A stretch of DNA of 64,000 bases from the NCBI RefSeq assembly GCF_001570425.1, contig NZ_BCSX01000003.1, forward strand, positions 1 through 64,000, in the 5' to 3' direction. The position numbers were made by a program, and so were the translations under genes. Source of the stretch: Mycolicibacterium brisbanense (GTDB lineage Bacteria > Actinomycetota > Actinomycetes > Mycobacteriales > Mycobacteriaceae). This document shows, in pieces, positions 1-7,966 of the stretch; position 1 is the stretch's first letter, and each line of letters starts with the position of its first letter. A model generated the notes under the pieces. It worked only from the letters and a program-made list of their open reading frames with translations, was not told the DNA's origin and searched no databases.

Positions 1-666
1 TACGTGGAGCTGGCCAAGGTGCAGATCTTCGGTGGTTCGCCGCACACCACGGCGGTGCTCGCAGCAGTGCTCGACACGCTGCTCAAGCTGCTGCATCCGG
101 TGATGCCGTTCGTCACCGAGACACTGTGGAAGACGCTGACCGGTGGGGAGTCGGCCGTGGTCGCGGCCTGGCCGGAAGCGTCCGGATTTGCCCCGGATCC
201 CGTTGCGACACAACGCATCACCGATATGCAGAAGCTCATCACCGAGGTGCGCCGGTTCCGCAGCGACCAGGGGCTGGCCGACCGGCAGAAGGTTCCGGCG
301 CGGTTGTCCGACATCGCCGCGGCCGGGCTTTCCGGGCAGCTGCCCGCGATCACGTCGCTGGCCTGGCTGACCGAGGCCGGCGACGGGTTCACGCCGTCGG
401 CTGCTGTCGAGGTGCGGTTGTCGCAGAGCACCGTTGTGGTCGAGGTGGATACGTCCGGCACCGTCGACGTCGCCGCCGAACGGCGCCGGCTCGAAAAAGA
501 CCTGGCCGTCGCCCAGAAGGAAATGGCCACCACCGCCGCCAAGCTCGGCAACGACGCGTTCCTGGCCAAGGCGCCCGCCGAGGTGGTCGACAAGATCCGC
601 GGCCGCCAGCAGGTGGCCACCGAGGAGGTCGAACGCATCACCGCGCGCCTGGCCGGGCTCAAATGA
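1..666 (+). CDS. valS: valyl-tRNA synthetase, C-terminal part
   Basis: This is the 3' end of a class I aminoacyl-tRNA synthetase that charges tRNA-Val; the reading frame is open at the left window edge, so about 221 residues are visible. The first part matches the anticodon-binding helical domain (segment [14 protein letters not shown]). The last ~65 residues form a charged heptad-like helix ([18 protein letters not shown]), the C-terminal coiled-coil arm typical of ValRS. Its TGA overlaps the folC start by 4 nt (ATGA), so the two genes are translationally coupled. The catalytic HIGH and KMSKS motifs lie outside the window. Confidence 0.95.
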   Translation, partial: YVELAKVQIFGGSPHTTAVLAAVLDTLLKLLHPVMPFVTETLWKTLTGGESAVVAAWPEASGFAPDPVATQRITDMQKLITEVRRFRSDQGLADRQKVPARLSDIAAAGLSGQLPAITSLAWLTEAGDGFTPSAAVEVRLSQSTVVVEVDTSGTVDVAAERRRLEKDLAVAQKEMATTAAKLGNDAFLAKAPAEVVDKIRGRQQVATEEVERITARLAGLK

Positions 667-2084
667 CGGATCCGGGACCTGACCCGATCCCGTCGCCGGA
701 CGAGATCGCCGCGTTGCTTCAGGTCGAGCATCTGCTCGACCAGCGGTGGCCGGAGACCAAGCTGGAACCAAGCACCACCCGCATCGTCGCGCTGCTGGAG
801 CTGCTGGGTTCACCGCAACGGGCGTACCCGTCGATCCACGTCGCGGGCACCAACGGCAAGACCTCGGTGTGCCGGATCATCGACGCCCTGCTGACCGCGT
901 TGCACCGCAGGACCGGGCGCACCACCAGCCCGCACCTGCAATCCGCGGTGGAGCGGATTTCCATTGACGGCAAACCCATTTCGCCGGCGACCTATGTGGA
1001 GACCTACCGCGAGATCGAGCCTTTCGTCCTGCTCGTCGATCAGCAGTCCGAGGCGGCGGGCGGGCCGAAGATGAGCAAGTTCGAGGTGCTCACGGCGATG
1101 GCTTTCGCGGCATTCGCCGACGCGCCGGTCGACGTCGCCGTCATCGAGACCGGTATGGGCGGCCGCTGGGACGCCACCAACGTCGTCAACGCGCCTGTCG
1201 TGGTGATCACCCCGATCGGCCTCGACCACACCGACTATCTCGGTGACACGCTCGCCGAGATCGCGGGGGAGAAGGCCGGGATCATCACCCGGCAGCCCGA
1301 CGATCTCGTGCCCACCGACACCGTTGCGGTCATCGCCCAGCAACCGCCCGAGGCGATGGAGGTGCTGCTGGCCGAGACGGTACGTGCCGACGCCGCGGTG
1401 GCGCGGGAGAATTCGGAGTTCGCGGTGCTGGGCCGTCAGGTCGCCATCGGCGGCCAGCTCCTGGAACTGCAGGGCCTGGGCGGGGTGTACTCGGACATCT
1501 TCCTGCCACTGCACGGCGAACACCAGGCGCACAACGCGGTGGTGGCGCTGGCAGCGGTCGAGGCGTTCTTCGGTGCCGGTGCCGACCGCCAACTCGACAT
1601 CGACGCGGTGCGGGCCGGTTTCGCGGCGGTCCGCAGTCCCGGTCGACTGGAGCGGATGCGCAGTGCGCCAACGGTTTTCATCGATGCCGCACACAACCCC
1701 GCCGGGGCCGAGGCGCTGGTGGAAGCGCTGCGCGAGGAGTTCGACTTCCGCTACCTGGTGGGTGTGGTGTCGGTGCTGGCCGACAAGGACGTCGACGGCA
1801 TCCTGACCGCGCTGGAGCCCGCGTTCGATCAGCTTGTGGTGACCCACAACGGCTCGCCGCGCGCCCTTGACGTCGAGTCGCTGGCGCAACGCGCCGAGGA
1901 GCGTTTCGGTCAGGACCGGGTGATCACGGCGGCCACCCTCCCCGACGCCATCGAAATCGCCACCGCCTTGGTCGAGGACGCCGGCGCAGAGGGTGAGGGC
2001 CTGTCCGGGGCGGGCATGGTGATCACCGGTTCGGTGGTGACAGCAGGCGCCGCACGGACCCTCTTCGGGAAGGATCCACAGTGA
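663..2084 (+). CDS. folC: bifunctional folylpolyglutamate/dihydrofolate synthase
   Basis: Mur-ligase-family enzyme that adds glutamate to folates (and in bacteria usually makes dihydrofolate) in the cytosol. The protein is 473 aa. The P-loop [10 protein letters not shown] lies at about residues 58–68, followed by the SPHL segment; the central domain contains [12 protein letters not shown] and [11 protein letters not shown], and the C-terminal ligase domain contains [14 protein letters not shown], all FolC hallmarks. The ATG at 663 overlaps the valS stop and is chosen over far-upstream in-frame starts that would run through valS. Its stop overlaps the GTG of the next gene (GTGA). The neighbour order valS-folC-Rv2446c-like is conserved in mycobacteria. 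Confidence 0.96.
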   Translation: MTDPGPDPIPSPDEIAALLQVEHLLDQRWPETKLEPSTTRIVALLELLGSPQRAYPSIHVAGTNGKTSVCRIIDALLTALHRRTGRTTSPHLQSAVERISIDGKPISPATYVETYREIEPFVLLVDQQSEAAGGPKMSKFEVLTAMAFAAFADAPVDVAVIETGMGGRWDATNVVNAPVVVITPIGLDHTDYLGDTLAEIAGEKAGIITRQPDDLVPTDTVAVIAQQPPEAMEVLLAETVRADAAVARENSEFAVLGRQVAIGGQLLELQGLGGVYSDIFLPLHGEHQAHNAVVALAAVEAFFGAGADRQLDIDAVRAGFAAVRSPGRLERMRSAPTVFIDAAHNPAGAEALVEALREEFDFRYLVGVVSVLADKDVDGILTALEPAFDQLVVTHNGSPRALDVESLAQRAEERFGQDRVITAATLPDAIEIATALVEDAGAEGEGLSGAGMVITGSVVTAGAARTLFGKDPQ

Positions 2085-2464
2085 GTACGCCACCTGATCC
2101 GTGGAAGAGCTTCCGCGGTGTCATGGCCGGAACCCTGATCCTCGAAGCCATCGTGGTGCTGTTGGCTCTGCCGGTGGTCGCAACGGGCGCGCCCGGTCTG
2201 ACCGTGTGGTCCGGGGGCTATCTCGTCGGGCTGGCGGTGGTCCTCATCCTGATGGCAGGCATGCAGGGCCGGCCATGGGCGCTCTGGGTGAATCTGGCAC
2301 TGCAGTTCGTGGTGATCGCCGGGGTGGTGATCCACGCGGGGATCGGCTTCATCGGGCTGGTGTTCTTGTTGGTCTGGCTGCTGATCCTGTATCTGCGCGG
2401 CGAGGTGAAACGGCGTCAGGACCGAGGCCTGCTGCCCGGTCAACAGGATTCGCCGGAAAGCTGA
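2081..2464 (+). CDS. DUF4233 small membrane protein (Rv2446c-like)
   Basis: A 127-residue protein with four hydrophobic segments (about residues 14–34, 38–60, 66–85 and 88–107) and a charged C-terminal tail beginning RGEVKRRQDR. Size and position right after folC match the conserved mycobacterial membrane protein Rv2446c (DUF4233). Its function is unknown; nothing in the sequence shows an active site. The GTG start at 2081 overlaps the folC TGA by 4 nt, so it is probably translated by coupling. Confidence 0.85.
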   Translation: MSTPPDPWKSFRGVMAGTLILEAIVVLLALPVVATGAPGLTVWSGGYLVGLAVVLILMAGMQGRPWALWVNLALQFVVIAGVVIHAGIGFIGLVFLLVWLLILYLRGEVKRRQDRGLLPGQQDSPES

Positions 2465-2525
2465 CGGCACCGTCACCGGCCGCCGATGATTGTCAGTTAT
2501 TGACGTCGGCGACAGGAGCGGTGCG

Positions 2526-3269
2526 GTGGACCTTACATTTTCGCGGCGCCGCTGGCTCGGGCTCGTCGGCCTCGGTGCGGCAACAGCACTGGCGGGCTGT
2601 GGCAAGCCCGCATCCGGGGGCGGCTCGGACACCGTGACCGTTCCGCCGGGGGAGGTGTTCGTCACCGAGAGTCCGCGGCCGGTGATCACCAACCCCGACG
2701 TGGCGTTGCAGCAACTGCGCGACGGCAACCGCAGATTCGTCGACGCCCAGATGCGTAATCCGAACCGGGACCCGGCCAGCCGGCTCTCGCTGTCGAAGTC
2801 CCAAAAGCCGTTCGCGGTGGTCCTCAGTTGCTCGGACTCGCGGCTGCCGCCGGAGGTGATCTTCGACCAAGGCCTTGGTGACCTGTTCGTCGCACGCGTC
2901 GCAGGCAACATCGTCGACGCCGCGTTGCTGGACAGCATCGAGTACGGCGTCGCGCATCTGGGTGCCCCTCTGGTGGTCGTCATGGGCCACCAGAGCTGCG
3001 GAGCGGTGTCGGCGACGCTCAAGACGGTCCAGGATCACAAGGCGCCCGAAGAAGACATGAACGCGTTGGTCTCGGCGATCACCCCGGCCATCGCCGTCGC
3101 CGAGAAGCGGCAGGGCGACCTCCTGGACAACACCGTGCGGGCCAACGCCGAGCTCTCCAAGGACGCGATCGTGGCGACGTCGGTGATACGTGACCGGCTG
3201 AATTCCGGTGCGGTGAAGGTCGTCACGGCGTACTACAGCCTTGACACGGGAGTGGCGACGATCGCCTGA
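2526..3269 (+). CDS. exported beta-carbonic anhydrase (Tat/lipoprotein signal)
   Basis: Interconverts CO2 and bicarbonate. Numbered from the GTG at 2526, Zn ligands are seen as CSDSR (Cys102, Asp104, Arg106) and GHQSCG (His155, Cys158), the beta-class pattern. The N-terminus SRRRWLGLVGLG is a twin-arginine signal, and LAGC (Cys25) is a lipobox, so the enzyme is probably exported folded and lipid-anchored. The GTG at 2526 is preferred because AGGAG (2514–2518) sits 7 nt upstream and the RR motif then falls at residues 7–9; an upstream TTG at 2490 would add 12 residues with no RBS. The mature part is close to the usual ~200 aa of the class. Confidence 0.88.
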   Translation: MDLTFSRRRWLGLVGLGAATALAGCGKPASGGGSDTVTVPPGEVFVTESPRPVITNPDVALQQLRDGNRRFVDAQMRNPNRDPASRLSLSKSQKPFAVVLSCSDSRLPPEVIFDQGLGDLFVARVAGNIVDAALLDSIEYGVAHLGAPLVVVMGHQSCGAVSATLKTVQDHKAPEEDMNALVSAITPAIAVAEKRQGDLLDNTVRANAELSKDAIVATSVIRDRLNSGAVKVVTAYYSLDTGVATIA

Positions 3270-3280
3270 ACGGCAGCCGG

Positions 3281-3293
3281 TACGCTGTGCGCC
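3281..3293 (+). promoter_or_regulatory. -10 element and probable leaderless start of ndk
   Basis: TACGCT (3281–3286) fits the mycobacterial SigA -10 consensus TAnnnT and ends 7 nt before the ndk GTG, which would place the transcript start on the start codon. No Shine-Dalgarno sequence is visible before the GTG. No good -35 was recognised. Confidence 0.5.
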
Positions 3294-3716
3294 GTGACTG
3301 AGCGGACCCTCGTGTTGATCAAGCCCGACGGCGTAGAGCGCCACCTGGTCGGGGAGATCATCGGCCGGATCGAACGCAAGGGCCTGACCCTCGCGGCCCT
3401 GGAGCTGAAGAACGTCAGCGATGAGCTGGCGCGGCAGCACTACGCCGAGCATGCGGAGAAGCCGTTCTTCGGTTCGCTGCTCGAATTCATCACGTCCGGC
3501 CCCGTGGTCGCCGCGATCGTCGAGGGCCCCCGCGCGGTGGCTGCGTTCCGGCAACTGGCCGGCGGCACCGATCCGGTGGAGAAGGCCGTGCCGGGCACGA
3601 TCCGTGGCGACTTGGCCCTGGTGACCCAGGACAACCTGGTGCACGGCTCCGATTCGCTGGAGTCGGCGGCCCGTGAGATCGCCCTTTGGTTTCCCGGAGA
3701 ATCTGCCGGGGAGTAA
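3294..3716 (+). CDS. ndk: nucleoside diphosphate kinase
   Basis: Transfers the gamma-phosphate of ATP to NDPs through a phospho-histidine. The protein is 140 aa (family usual ~136). It begins [19 protein letters not shown], the canonical NDK N-terminus, and carries the active-site motif NLVHGSDS with the phosphorylated His near residue 118. The GTG start at 3294 follows a TACGCT -10 box by 7 nt and lacks an RBS, suggesting a leaderless mRNA. It lies between the carbonic anhydrase gene and rne, as in other mycobacteria where ndk precedes rne. Confidence 0.97.
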   Translation: MTERTLVLIKPDGVERHLVGEIIGRIERKGLTLAALELKNVSDELARQHYAEHAEKPFFGSLLEFITSGPVVAAIVEGPRAVAAFRQLAGGTDPVEKAVPGTIRGDLALVTQDNLVHGSDSLESAAREIALWFPGESAGE

Positions 3717-3755
3717 CTCCTCACGCGGTCTGGTCGGTACAGCCGCAGTGATGTG

Positions 3756-4006
3756 GGATACTGGTCGCGGGTAGCCAGCCTCAACCGAGGCTGAACACCC
3801 GGATGAAGACTTCGACGAGCGCGACCACCGCAAGCCGGTGCGGCGCCGACCGTCCAGCCATCATTCAGCCAGGCACCGGGTGCGTTCACCATTGAGCCGC
3901 CCGGAGCGAGACCACAAACAAGTCCGGGTGAAGTATCCCGGGCCCATAGCGGAAGCCCTCGCGTGGCCGCGTCGCTACGACGCGCCCGGGGGCTTGAGGA
4001 GAATAC
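3756..4006 (+). promoter_or_regulatory. rne promoter and structured 5' leader
   Basis: The 290-nt gap between ndk and rne holds no supported gene. An extended -10 (TGGGATACT, hexamer GATACT 3757–3762) suggests a transcript start near 3769 and a ~240-nt untranslated leader. Near the start codon the leader can form a perfect hairpin GCGTCG-CTA-CGACGC (3969–3983), enclosed by AAGCCC (3953–3958) and GGGCTT (3990–3995), immediately followed by the RBS GAGGAG (3996–4001). The structure abutting the RBS could allow control by RNase E itself, as is known for E. coli rne; that is inference here. Confidence 0.5.
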
Positions 4007-7000
4007 GTGGCCGAAGATGCCCATACCGAAGACCAATCCACCCAGACTCCGCAGCAGGACGGACTCCCAGAACGCCTGAGGGTCCATTCGCTCGCCCGAG
4101 TGCTCGGTACCACGAGCCGGCGGGTGCTCGATGCGCTCGCCGAGTTCGACGGACGCCACCGCAGTGCGCACTCGACCGTCAACAAGGCTGACGCCGAGCG
4201 GGTCCGTGCGGTCCTGGCCCCGGCTGAGCCCGACGTCCAACCTAGCGTGGTCGAGGCCGTTGTGGTCGAGTCCGTCCAACCGGTGACGGTCACCGAATCC
4301 GTGACCGTGCCCGAGCCGCCCCCGGTGCCCATGGCACCGGAACCGACGGCGGAATCCGAACCGCCCGCCGAGTCCCAGCCCGTGGCATCCGATCAGTCGG
4401 CCGAGCCGGAGCTCGCGGCGGCCGAACCCGAGCCTGAACAGGAAGCCACGCGGGCCGAGGCTGTCGTGGTGGGTGACGAACCCGAGTCCCGGCTGATCCT
4501 GGAGACCGCGAACATCCCTCCGGCGCGTGAGCCGCACACCGAACGTGCGGACTACCTGCCACTGTTCGTCGCACCTCAGCCGATCGTTTTCGAGCCGGTC
4601 GACACCGACGACGAGGACGACGACTTCGACGCCTCCTCCGACACCGATTCCGATGGCGATTCCGACGACGACCAGGCCGACCGGCCCGCCGCGCGTCGAC
4701 GTCGCCGCGGTCGCCGGGGCCGGGGTCGCGGCCGTGGTGAGCAGAGCGACGACAACGGCCCGGAAGCGGAGGGCGAGACCGAATCCGGTGACGACCAGGC
4801 CGAGTCCGACGACTCCGAGGACGAGTCCGATGACTCCGAGGAAAGCGGCGACGAGGACAGCACCGGCACTGACGCCGGCACCCGCAGGCGGCGTCGTCGC
4901 CGGCGCCGCAAGACCGGCTCGGGTGATTCCGAGGACAGTGGGTCGCCCGATGACCCGCCCAACACGGTCGTGCACGAGCGGGCTCCGCGTGCCGACCGGC
5001 CGGACAAGTCCGCGAGCGACGAATCCGAGATCCAAGGCATTTCGGGGTCGACCCGGCTGGAGGCCAAGCGCCAGCGCCGTCGTGACGGCCGCGACGCCGG
5101 CCGGCGCCGTCCGCCGATCCTGAGCGAAGCCGAATTCCTGGCGCGGCGCGAGGCCGTCGAGCGCACGATGATCGTTCGCGACAAGGTGCGCACCGAACCG
5201 CCGCACGAGGGTGCCCGCTACACCCAGATCGCGGTGCTCGAAGACGGCGTGGTGGTCGAGCACTTCGTGACCTCTGCCGCCTCGGCATCGTTGGTCGGCA
5301 ACATCTACCTCGGCATCGTGCAGAACGTGTTGCCCTCGATGGAGGCTGCGTTCGTCGATATCGGTCGCGGCCGCAACGGCGTGCTCTACGCAGGCGAGGT
5401 CAACTGGGAGGCCGCCGGGCTCGGCGGCGCGCAGCGCAAGATCGAGCAGGCCCTCAAGCCCGGCGACTACGTCGTCGTGCAGGTCAGCAAAGACCCGGTC
5501 GGGCACAAGGGAGCGCGGCTCACCACACAGGTGTCGCTGGCCGGGCGCTATCTGGTCTACGTCCCCGGGGCGTCCTCGACCGGCATCAGCCGCAAGTTGC
5601 CCGACACCGAGCGGCAGCGCCTCAAGGAGATCCTGCGTGAGGTAGTCCCGGCCGATGCCGGTGTGATCATCCGCACCGCATCCGAAGGCGTCAACGAAGA
5701 CGACATCCGCTCTGACGTGAACCGGCTCCAGGAGCGCTGGGCGGGCATCGAGGCCAAGGCCGCGGAGATCACCGAGAAGAAGGCCGGCGCCGCCGTTGCC
5801 CTCTACGAGGAACCCGATGTGCTGGTGAAGGTCATCCGCGACCTGTTCAACGAAGACTTCTCCGGGCTGATCGTGTCCGGCGACGACGCCTGGAACACCA
5901 TCAACTCCTACGTCAACACCGTGGCCCCCGACCTGGTGGGCCGGCTGACCAAGTACGAGGCCGGCGGCCCGGACGGCGGATCGGGCCCGGACGTGTTCGC
6001 CGTGCACCGCATCGACGAGCAGCTGGCCAAGGCCATGGACCGCAAGGTGTGGCTGCCCTCGGGCGGCACCCTGGTCATCGACCGCACCGAGGCGATGACC
6101 GTCGTCGACGTCAACACCGGCAAGTTCACCGGCTCGGGCGGCAACCTCGAACAGACCGTCACCCGCAACAACCTGGAAGCTGCCGAGGAGATCGTCCGGC
6201 AGCTGCGGCTGCGCGACATCGGCGGCATCGTCGTGATCGACTTCATCGACATGGTGCTGGAGTCCAACCGCGATCTGGTGCTGCGGCGGCTGACCGAGGC
6301 GCTGGCCCGGGACCGCACGCGCCACCAGGTCTCCGAGGTGACCTCACTGGGCTTGGTGCAGCTGACGCGAAAGCGGTTGGGTACCGGGCTGATCGAGGCG
6401 TTCTCCACGTCGTGCACGCACTGCGGTGGACGCGGGATCGTGCTCCACGGCGACCCCGTCGACTCCGTGTCGACAGGTGGTGGCGGGCGCAAGTCCGAGC
6501 CCGCGAGCGGCAGCGGTCGGCGCAGCAAGCGTGGCAAGAAGACCGGCAAGCCCGAGGACGTGCCGGTCGTCAAGGTGCCCGACCATCCGGCCGGTGAGCA
6601 CCCGATGTTCAAGGCCATGGCCGCGGCCAACGGTCGCCATCACGACGACGAGTCGCACGATGAGCACGGCAAGGAGCACGAGGAACTCGACGAGCTCGAG
6701 AGCACCGAGGACGACGTCGTCGAGACCACGCACGGCGACGACACCGCTGAGCAGGTCGCGCGTGAGACCGCCGAGGAAGACCTCGACGACGAAGACTCGG
6801 ATGACGAGGAATCGGACGACGAAGACGACGTCGACTCTGATGAGGACGAAGACGCCGACTCCGACGAGGACGATGAGGACGACTCCGAGGACGAATCGGA
6901 CGAGGACGAGATCGACCTGGACTCCGATGACGAGGAAGTCGACATCGACGACGATATCGAGGTCATCGACGACGACTCCGACGACGAGGACGAGACCGAG

Positions 7001-7087
7001 GTCGAACTGCCGCAGGTGATCACCGTCGCTCGCCGGCCGCGTCGCCGGGCGGCGGCTCGACCTGCGGGCCCGCCCACCCATGAGTAG
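4007..7087 (+). CDS. rne: ribonuclease E/G
   Basis: Endoribonuclease for mRNA decay and rRNA maturation. The 1026-aa protein has an actinobacterial layout. A disordered N-terminal region (~1–380) contains acidic runs and two Arg-rich RNA-binding blocks (RRRRGRRGRGRGRG near residue 235; RRRRRRRRRK near 295). The catalytic core (~385–820) follows, with an S1 domain (GIVQNVLPSMEAAFVDIGRGRNG), DNase-like metal site VVDVNTGKF (~700) and DFIDM (~745), and the Zn-link CTHCGGRG (~803). The C-terminal tail (~900–1000) is almost wholly Asp/Glu/Ser, ending in an Arg-rich patch. The GTG at 4007 has a good RBS (GAGGAGA). Downstream is the rplU operon. Confidence 0.96.
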   Translation: MAEDAHTEDQSTQTPQQDGLPERLRVHSLARVLGTTSRRVLDALAEFDGRHRSAHSTVNKADAERVRAVLAPAEPDVQPSVVEAVVVESVQPVTVTESVTVPEPPPVPMAPEPTAESEPPAESQPVASDQSAEPELAAAEPEPEQEATRAEAVVVGDEPESRLILETANIPPAREPHTERADYLPLFVAPQPIVFEPVDTDDEDDDFDASSDTDSDGDSDDDQADRPAARRRRRGRRGRGRGRGEQSDDNGPEAEGETESGDDQAESDDSEDESDDSEESGDEDSTGTDAGTRRRRRRRRRKTGSGDSEDSGSPDDPPNTVVHERAPRADRPDKSASDESEIQGISGSTRLEAKRQRRRDGRDAGRRRPPILSEAEFLARREAVERTMIVRDKVRTEPPHEGARYTQIAVLEDGVVVEHFVTSAASASLVGNIYLGIVQNVLPSMEAAFVDIGRGRNGVLYAGEVNWEAAGLGGAQRKIEQALKPGDYVVVQVSKDPVGHKGARLTTQVSLAGRYLVYVPGASSTGISRKLPDTERQRLKEILREVVPADAGVIIRTASEGVNEDDIRSDVNRLQERWAGIEAKAAEITEKKAGAAVALYEEPDVLVKVIRDLFNEDFSGLIVSGDDAWNTINSYVNTVAPDLVGRLTKYEAGGPDGGSGPDVFAVHRIDEQLAKAMDRKVWLPSGGTLVIDRTEAMTVVDVNTGKFTGSGGNLEQTVTRNNLEAAEEIVRQLRLRDIGGIVVIDFIDMVLESNRDLVLRRLTEALARDRTRHQVSEVTSLGLVQLTRKRLGTGLIEAFSTSCTHCGGRGIVLHGDPVDSVSTGGGGRKSEPASGSGRRSKRGKKTGKPEDVPVVKVPDHPAGEHPMFKAMAAANGRHHDDESHDEHGKEHEELDELESTEDDVVETTHGDDTAEQVARETAEEDLDDEDSDDEESDDEDDVDSDEDEDADSDEDDEDDSEDESDEDEIDLDSDDEEVDIDDDIEVIDDDSDDEDETEVELPQVITVARRPRRRAAARPAGPPTHE

Positions 7088-7105
7088 CAGGGGTTTCCGG
7101 GCGGT

Positions 7106-7135
7106 TTGACCCTCTACCCGCTGGTCACGTACCCT
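7106..7135 (+). promoter_or_regulatory. promoter for rplU-rpmA
   Basis: TTGACC (7106–7111), an 18-nt spacer and TACCCT (7130–7135) form a good SigA-type promoter, giving a start near 7142 and a leader of about 108 nt. An inverted repeat CTGGTCA/TGACCAG (7121–7127/7136–7142) overlaps the -10 and could bind a regulator. Confidence 0.6.
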
Positions 7136-7153
7136 TGACCAGTTGTCGCCAGT

Positions 7154-7193
7154 GCCTGCGGTCGCAGGCCGGTGACGGCGGGGTACCCCCGCC
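7154..7193 (+). promoter_or_regulatory. two perfect hairpins in the rplU leader
   Basis: Hairpin 1 is GCCTGCG-GT-CGCAGGC (7154–7169) and hairpin 2 is GGCGGGG-TAC-CCCCGCC (7177–7193); both have 7-bp perfect stems rich in GC. They lie in the predicted untranslated leader of rplU-rpmA. Leader-mediated autoregulation by a ribosomal protein is possible but is inferred only from position. Neither is followed by a T tract. Confidence 0.5.
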
Positions 7194-7250
7194 ACCCAAG
7201 ACCCGCGCACGCACCGACCGGTAGCGCGCGCCCGCACAGCAGAGGACACG

Positions 7251-7562
7251 ATGGCGACATACGCAATCGTCAAGACCGGCGGCAAGCAGTACAAGGTTGC
7301 AGCCGGTGACGTGGTGAAGGTTGAGAAGCTCGACGCCGAGCCTGGCGCGTCTGTGTCGCTGCCGGTCGCGCTGGTGGTCGACGGTGCCAAGGTGACGAGC
7401 AAGGCCGACGACCTGGCCAAGGTCGCCGTGACCGGCGAGGTCCTGGAGCACACCAAGGGCCCCAAGATCCGCATCCACAAGTTCAAGAACAAGACCGGCT
7501 ACCACAAGCGTCAGGGGCACCGTCAGCAGCTGACCGTGCTCAAGGTCACCGGCATCAAGTGA
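7251..7562 (+). CDS. rplU: 50S ribosomal protein L21
   Basis: Large-subunit ribosomal protein that binds 23S rRNA next to L20. 103 aa, the normal length. The sequence starts [15 protein letters not shown] and contains [17 protein letters not shown], the signature C-terminal L21 motif. RBS AGAGGA precedes the ATG. First gene of rplU-rpmA, with obg and proB downstream. Confidence 0.98.
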   Translation: MATYAIVKTGGKQYKVAAGDVVKVEKLDAEPGASVSLPVALVVDGAKVTSKADDLAKVAVTGEVLEHTKGPKIRIHKFKNKTGYHKRQGHRQQLTVLKVTGIK

Positions 7563-7609
7563 TGCGCCGTCAGGCGAAGAACAGACAACACAGCGCGAGG
7601 GACATATAA

Positions 7610-7876
7610 ATGGCACACAAAAAGGGCGCTTCCAGCTCTCGTAACGGCCGGGATTCCGCAGCACAGCGGCTCGGCGTCAAGCGCTTCGGCGGCCAGGTCG
7701 TCAAGGCAGGCGAGATCATCGTCCGCCAGCGTGGCACCCACTTCCACCCCGGCGTGAACGTCGGCCGTGGCGGCGACGACACGCTGTTCGCGCTGGCCCC
7801 CGGCGCCGTGGAATTCGGCTCCAAGCGCGGCCGCAAGAACGTGAACATCGTTCCCGTGGCGCGCCCGGAGGCCTGA
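7610..7876 (+). CDS. rpmA: 50S ribosomal protein L27
   Basis: Ribosomal protein whose N-terminus reaches the peptidyl-transferase centre. 88 aa. It begins [24 protein letters not shown] and contains [19 protein letters not shown], both diagnostic. There is no N-terminal cleavable extension of the Firmicutes type. It lies 47 nt after rplU with RBS GAGGGA. Confidence 0.98.
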   Translation: MAHKKGASSSRNGRDSAAQRLGVKRFGGQVVKAGEIIVRQRGTHFHPGVNVGRGGDDTLFALAPGAVEFGSKRGRKNVNIVPVARPEA

Positions 7877-7890
7877 GACATCGAGGATTC

Positions 7891-7954
7891 TCCGCGAATG
7901 TGAAGCAGCTGCGAGTTCTCGACTGAGATATCGCGATAGCTTCACATTCGACGG
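7891..7954 (+). repeat. long inverted repeat between rpmA and obg
   Basis: Perfect 12-nt arms CGAATGTGAAGC (7895–7906) and GCTTCACATTCG (7939–7950). The stem extends outward by TCCG/CGGA (7891–7894/7951–7954 region) if one T/A position is bulged. The 32-nt interior has its own dyads: CGAG-TT-CTCG (7912–7921) and the 10-bp palindrome TATCGCGATA (7929–7938). The right base of the stem touches the obg RBS (GGAGAGG, 7953–7959). This could be an RNA switch on obg, a processing site between ribosomal-protein and GTPase messages, or a small dispersed repeat. It is not a classic terminator, as no T tract follows. Confidence 0.75.
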
Positions 7955-7966
7955 AGAGGATGTCCA

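Noticed and set aside
126..662. In-frame extension upstream of folC
   Set aside because: It runs through valS in another frame and is Arg/Gly-rich shadow; the ATG at 663 gives the natural FolC start.
3440..6325. 961-codon open frame antisense to ndk and rne
   Set aside because: Its reading is a low-complexity shadow of the GC-rich codon pattern; rne on the other strand has all catalytic motifs and a good RBS.
6700..7005. Apparent simple-sequence GAC/GAG tract in rne as a possible frameshift or assembly artefact
   Set aside because: The frame stays open and in register to the C-terminal basic patch; acidic tails are normal for actinobacterial RNase E.
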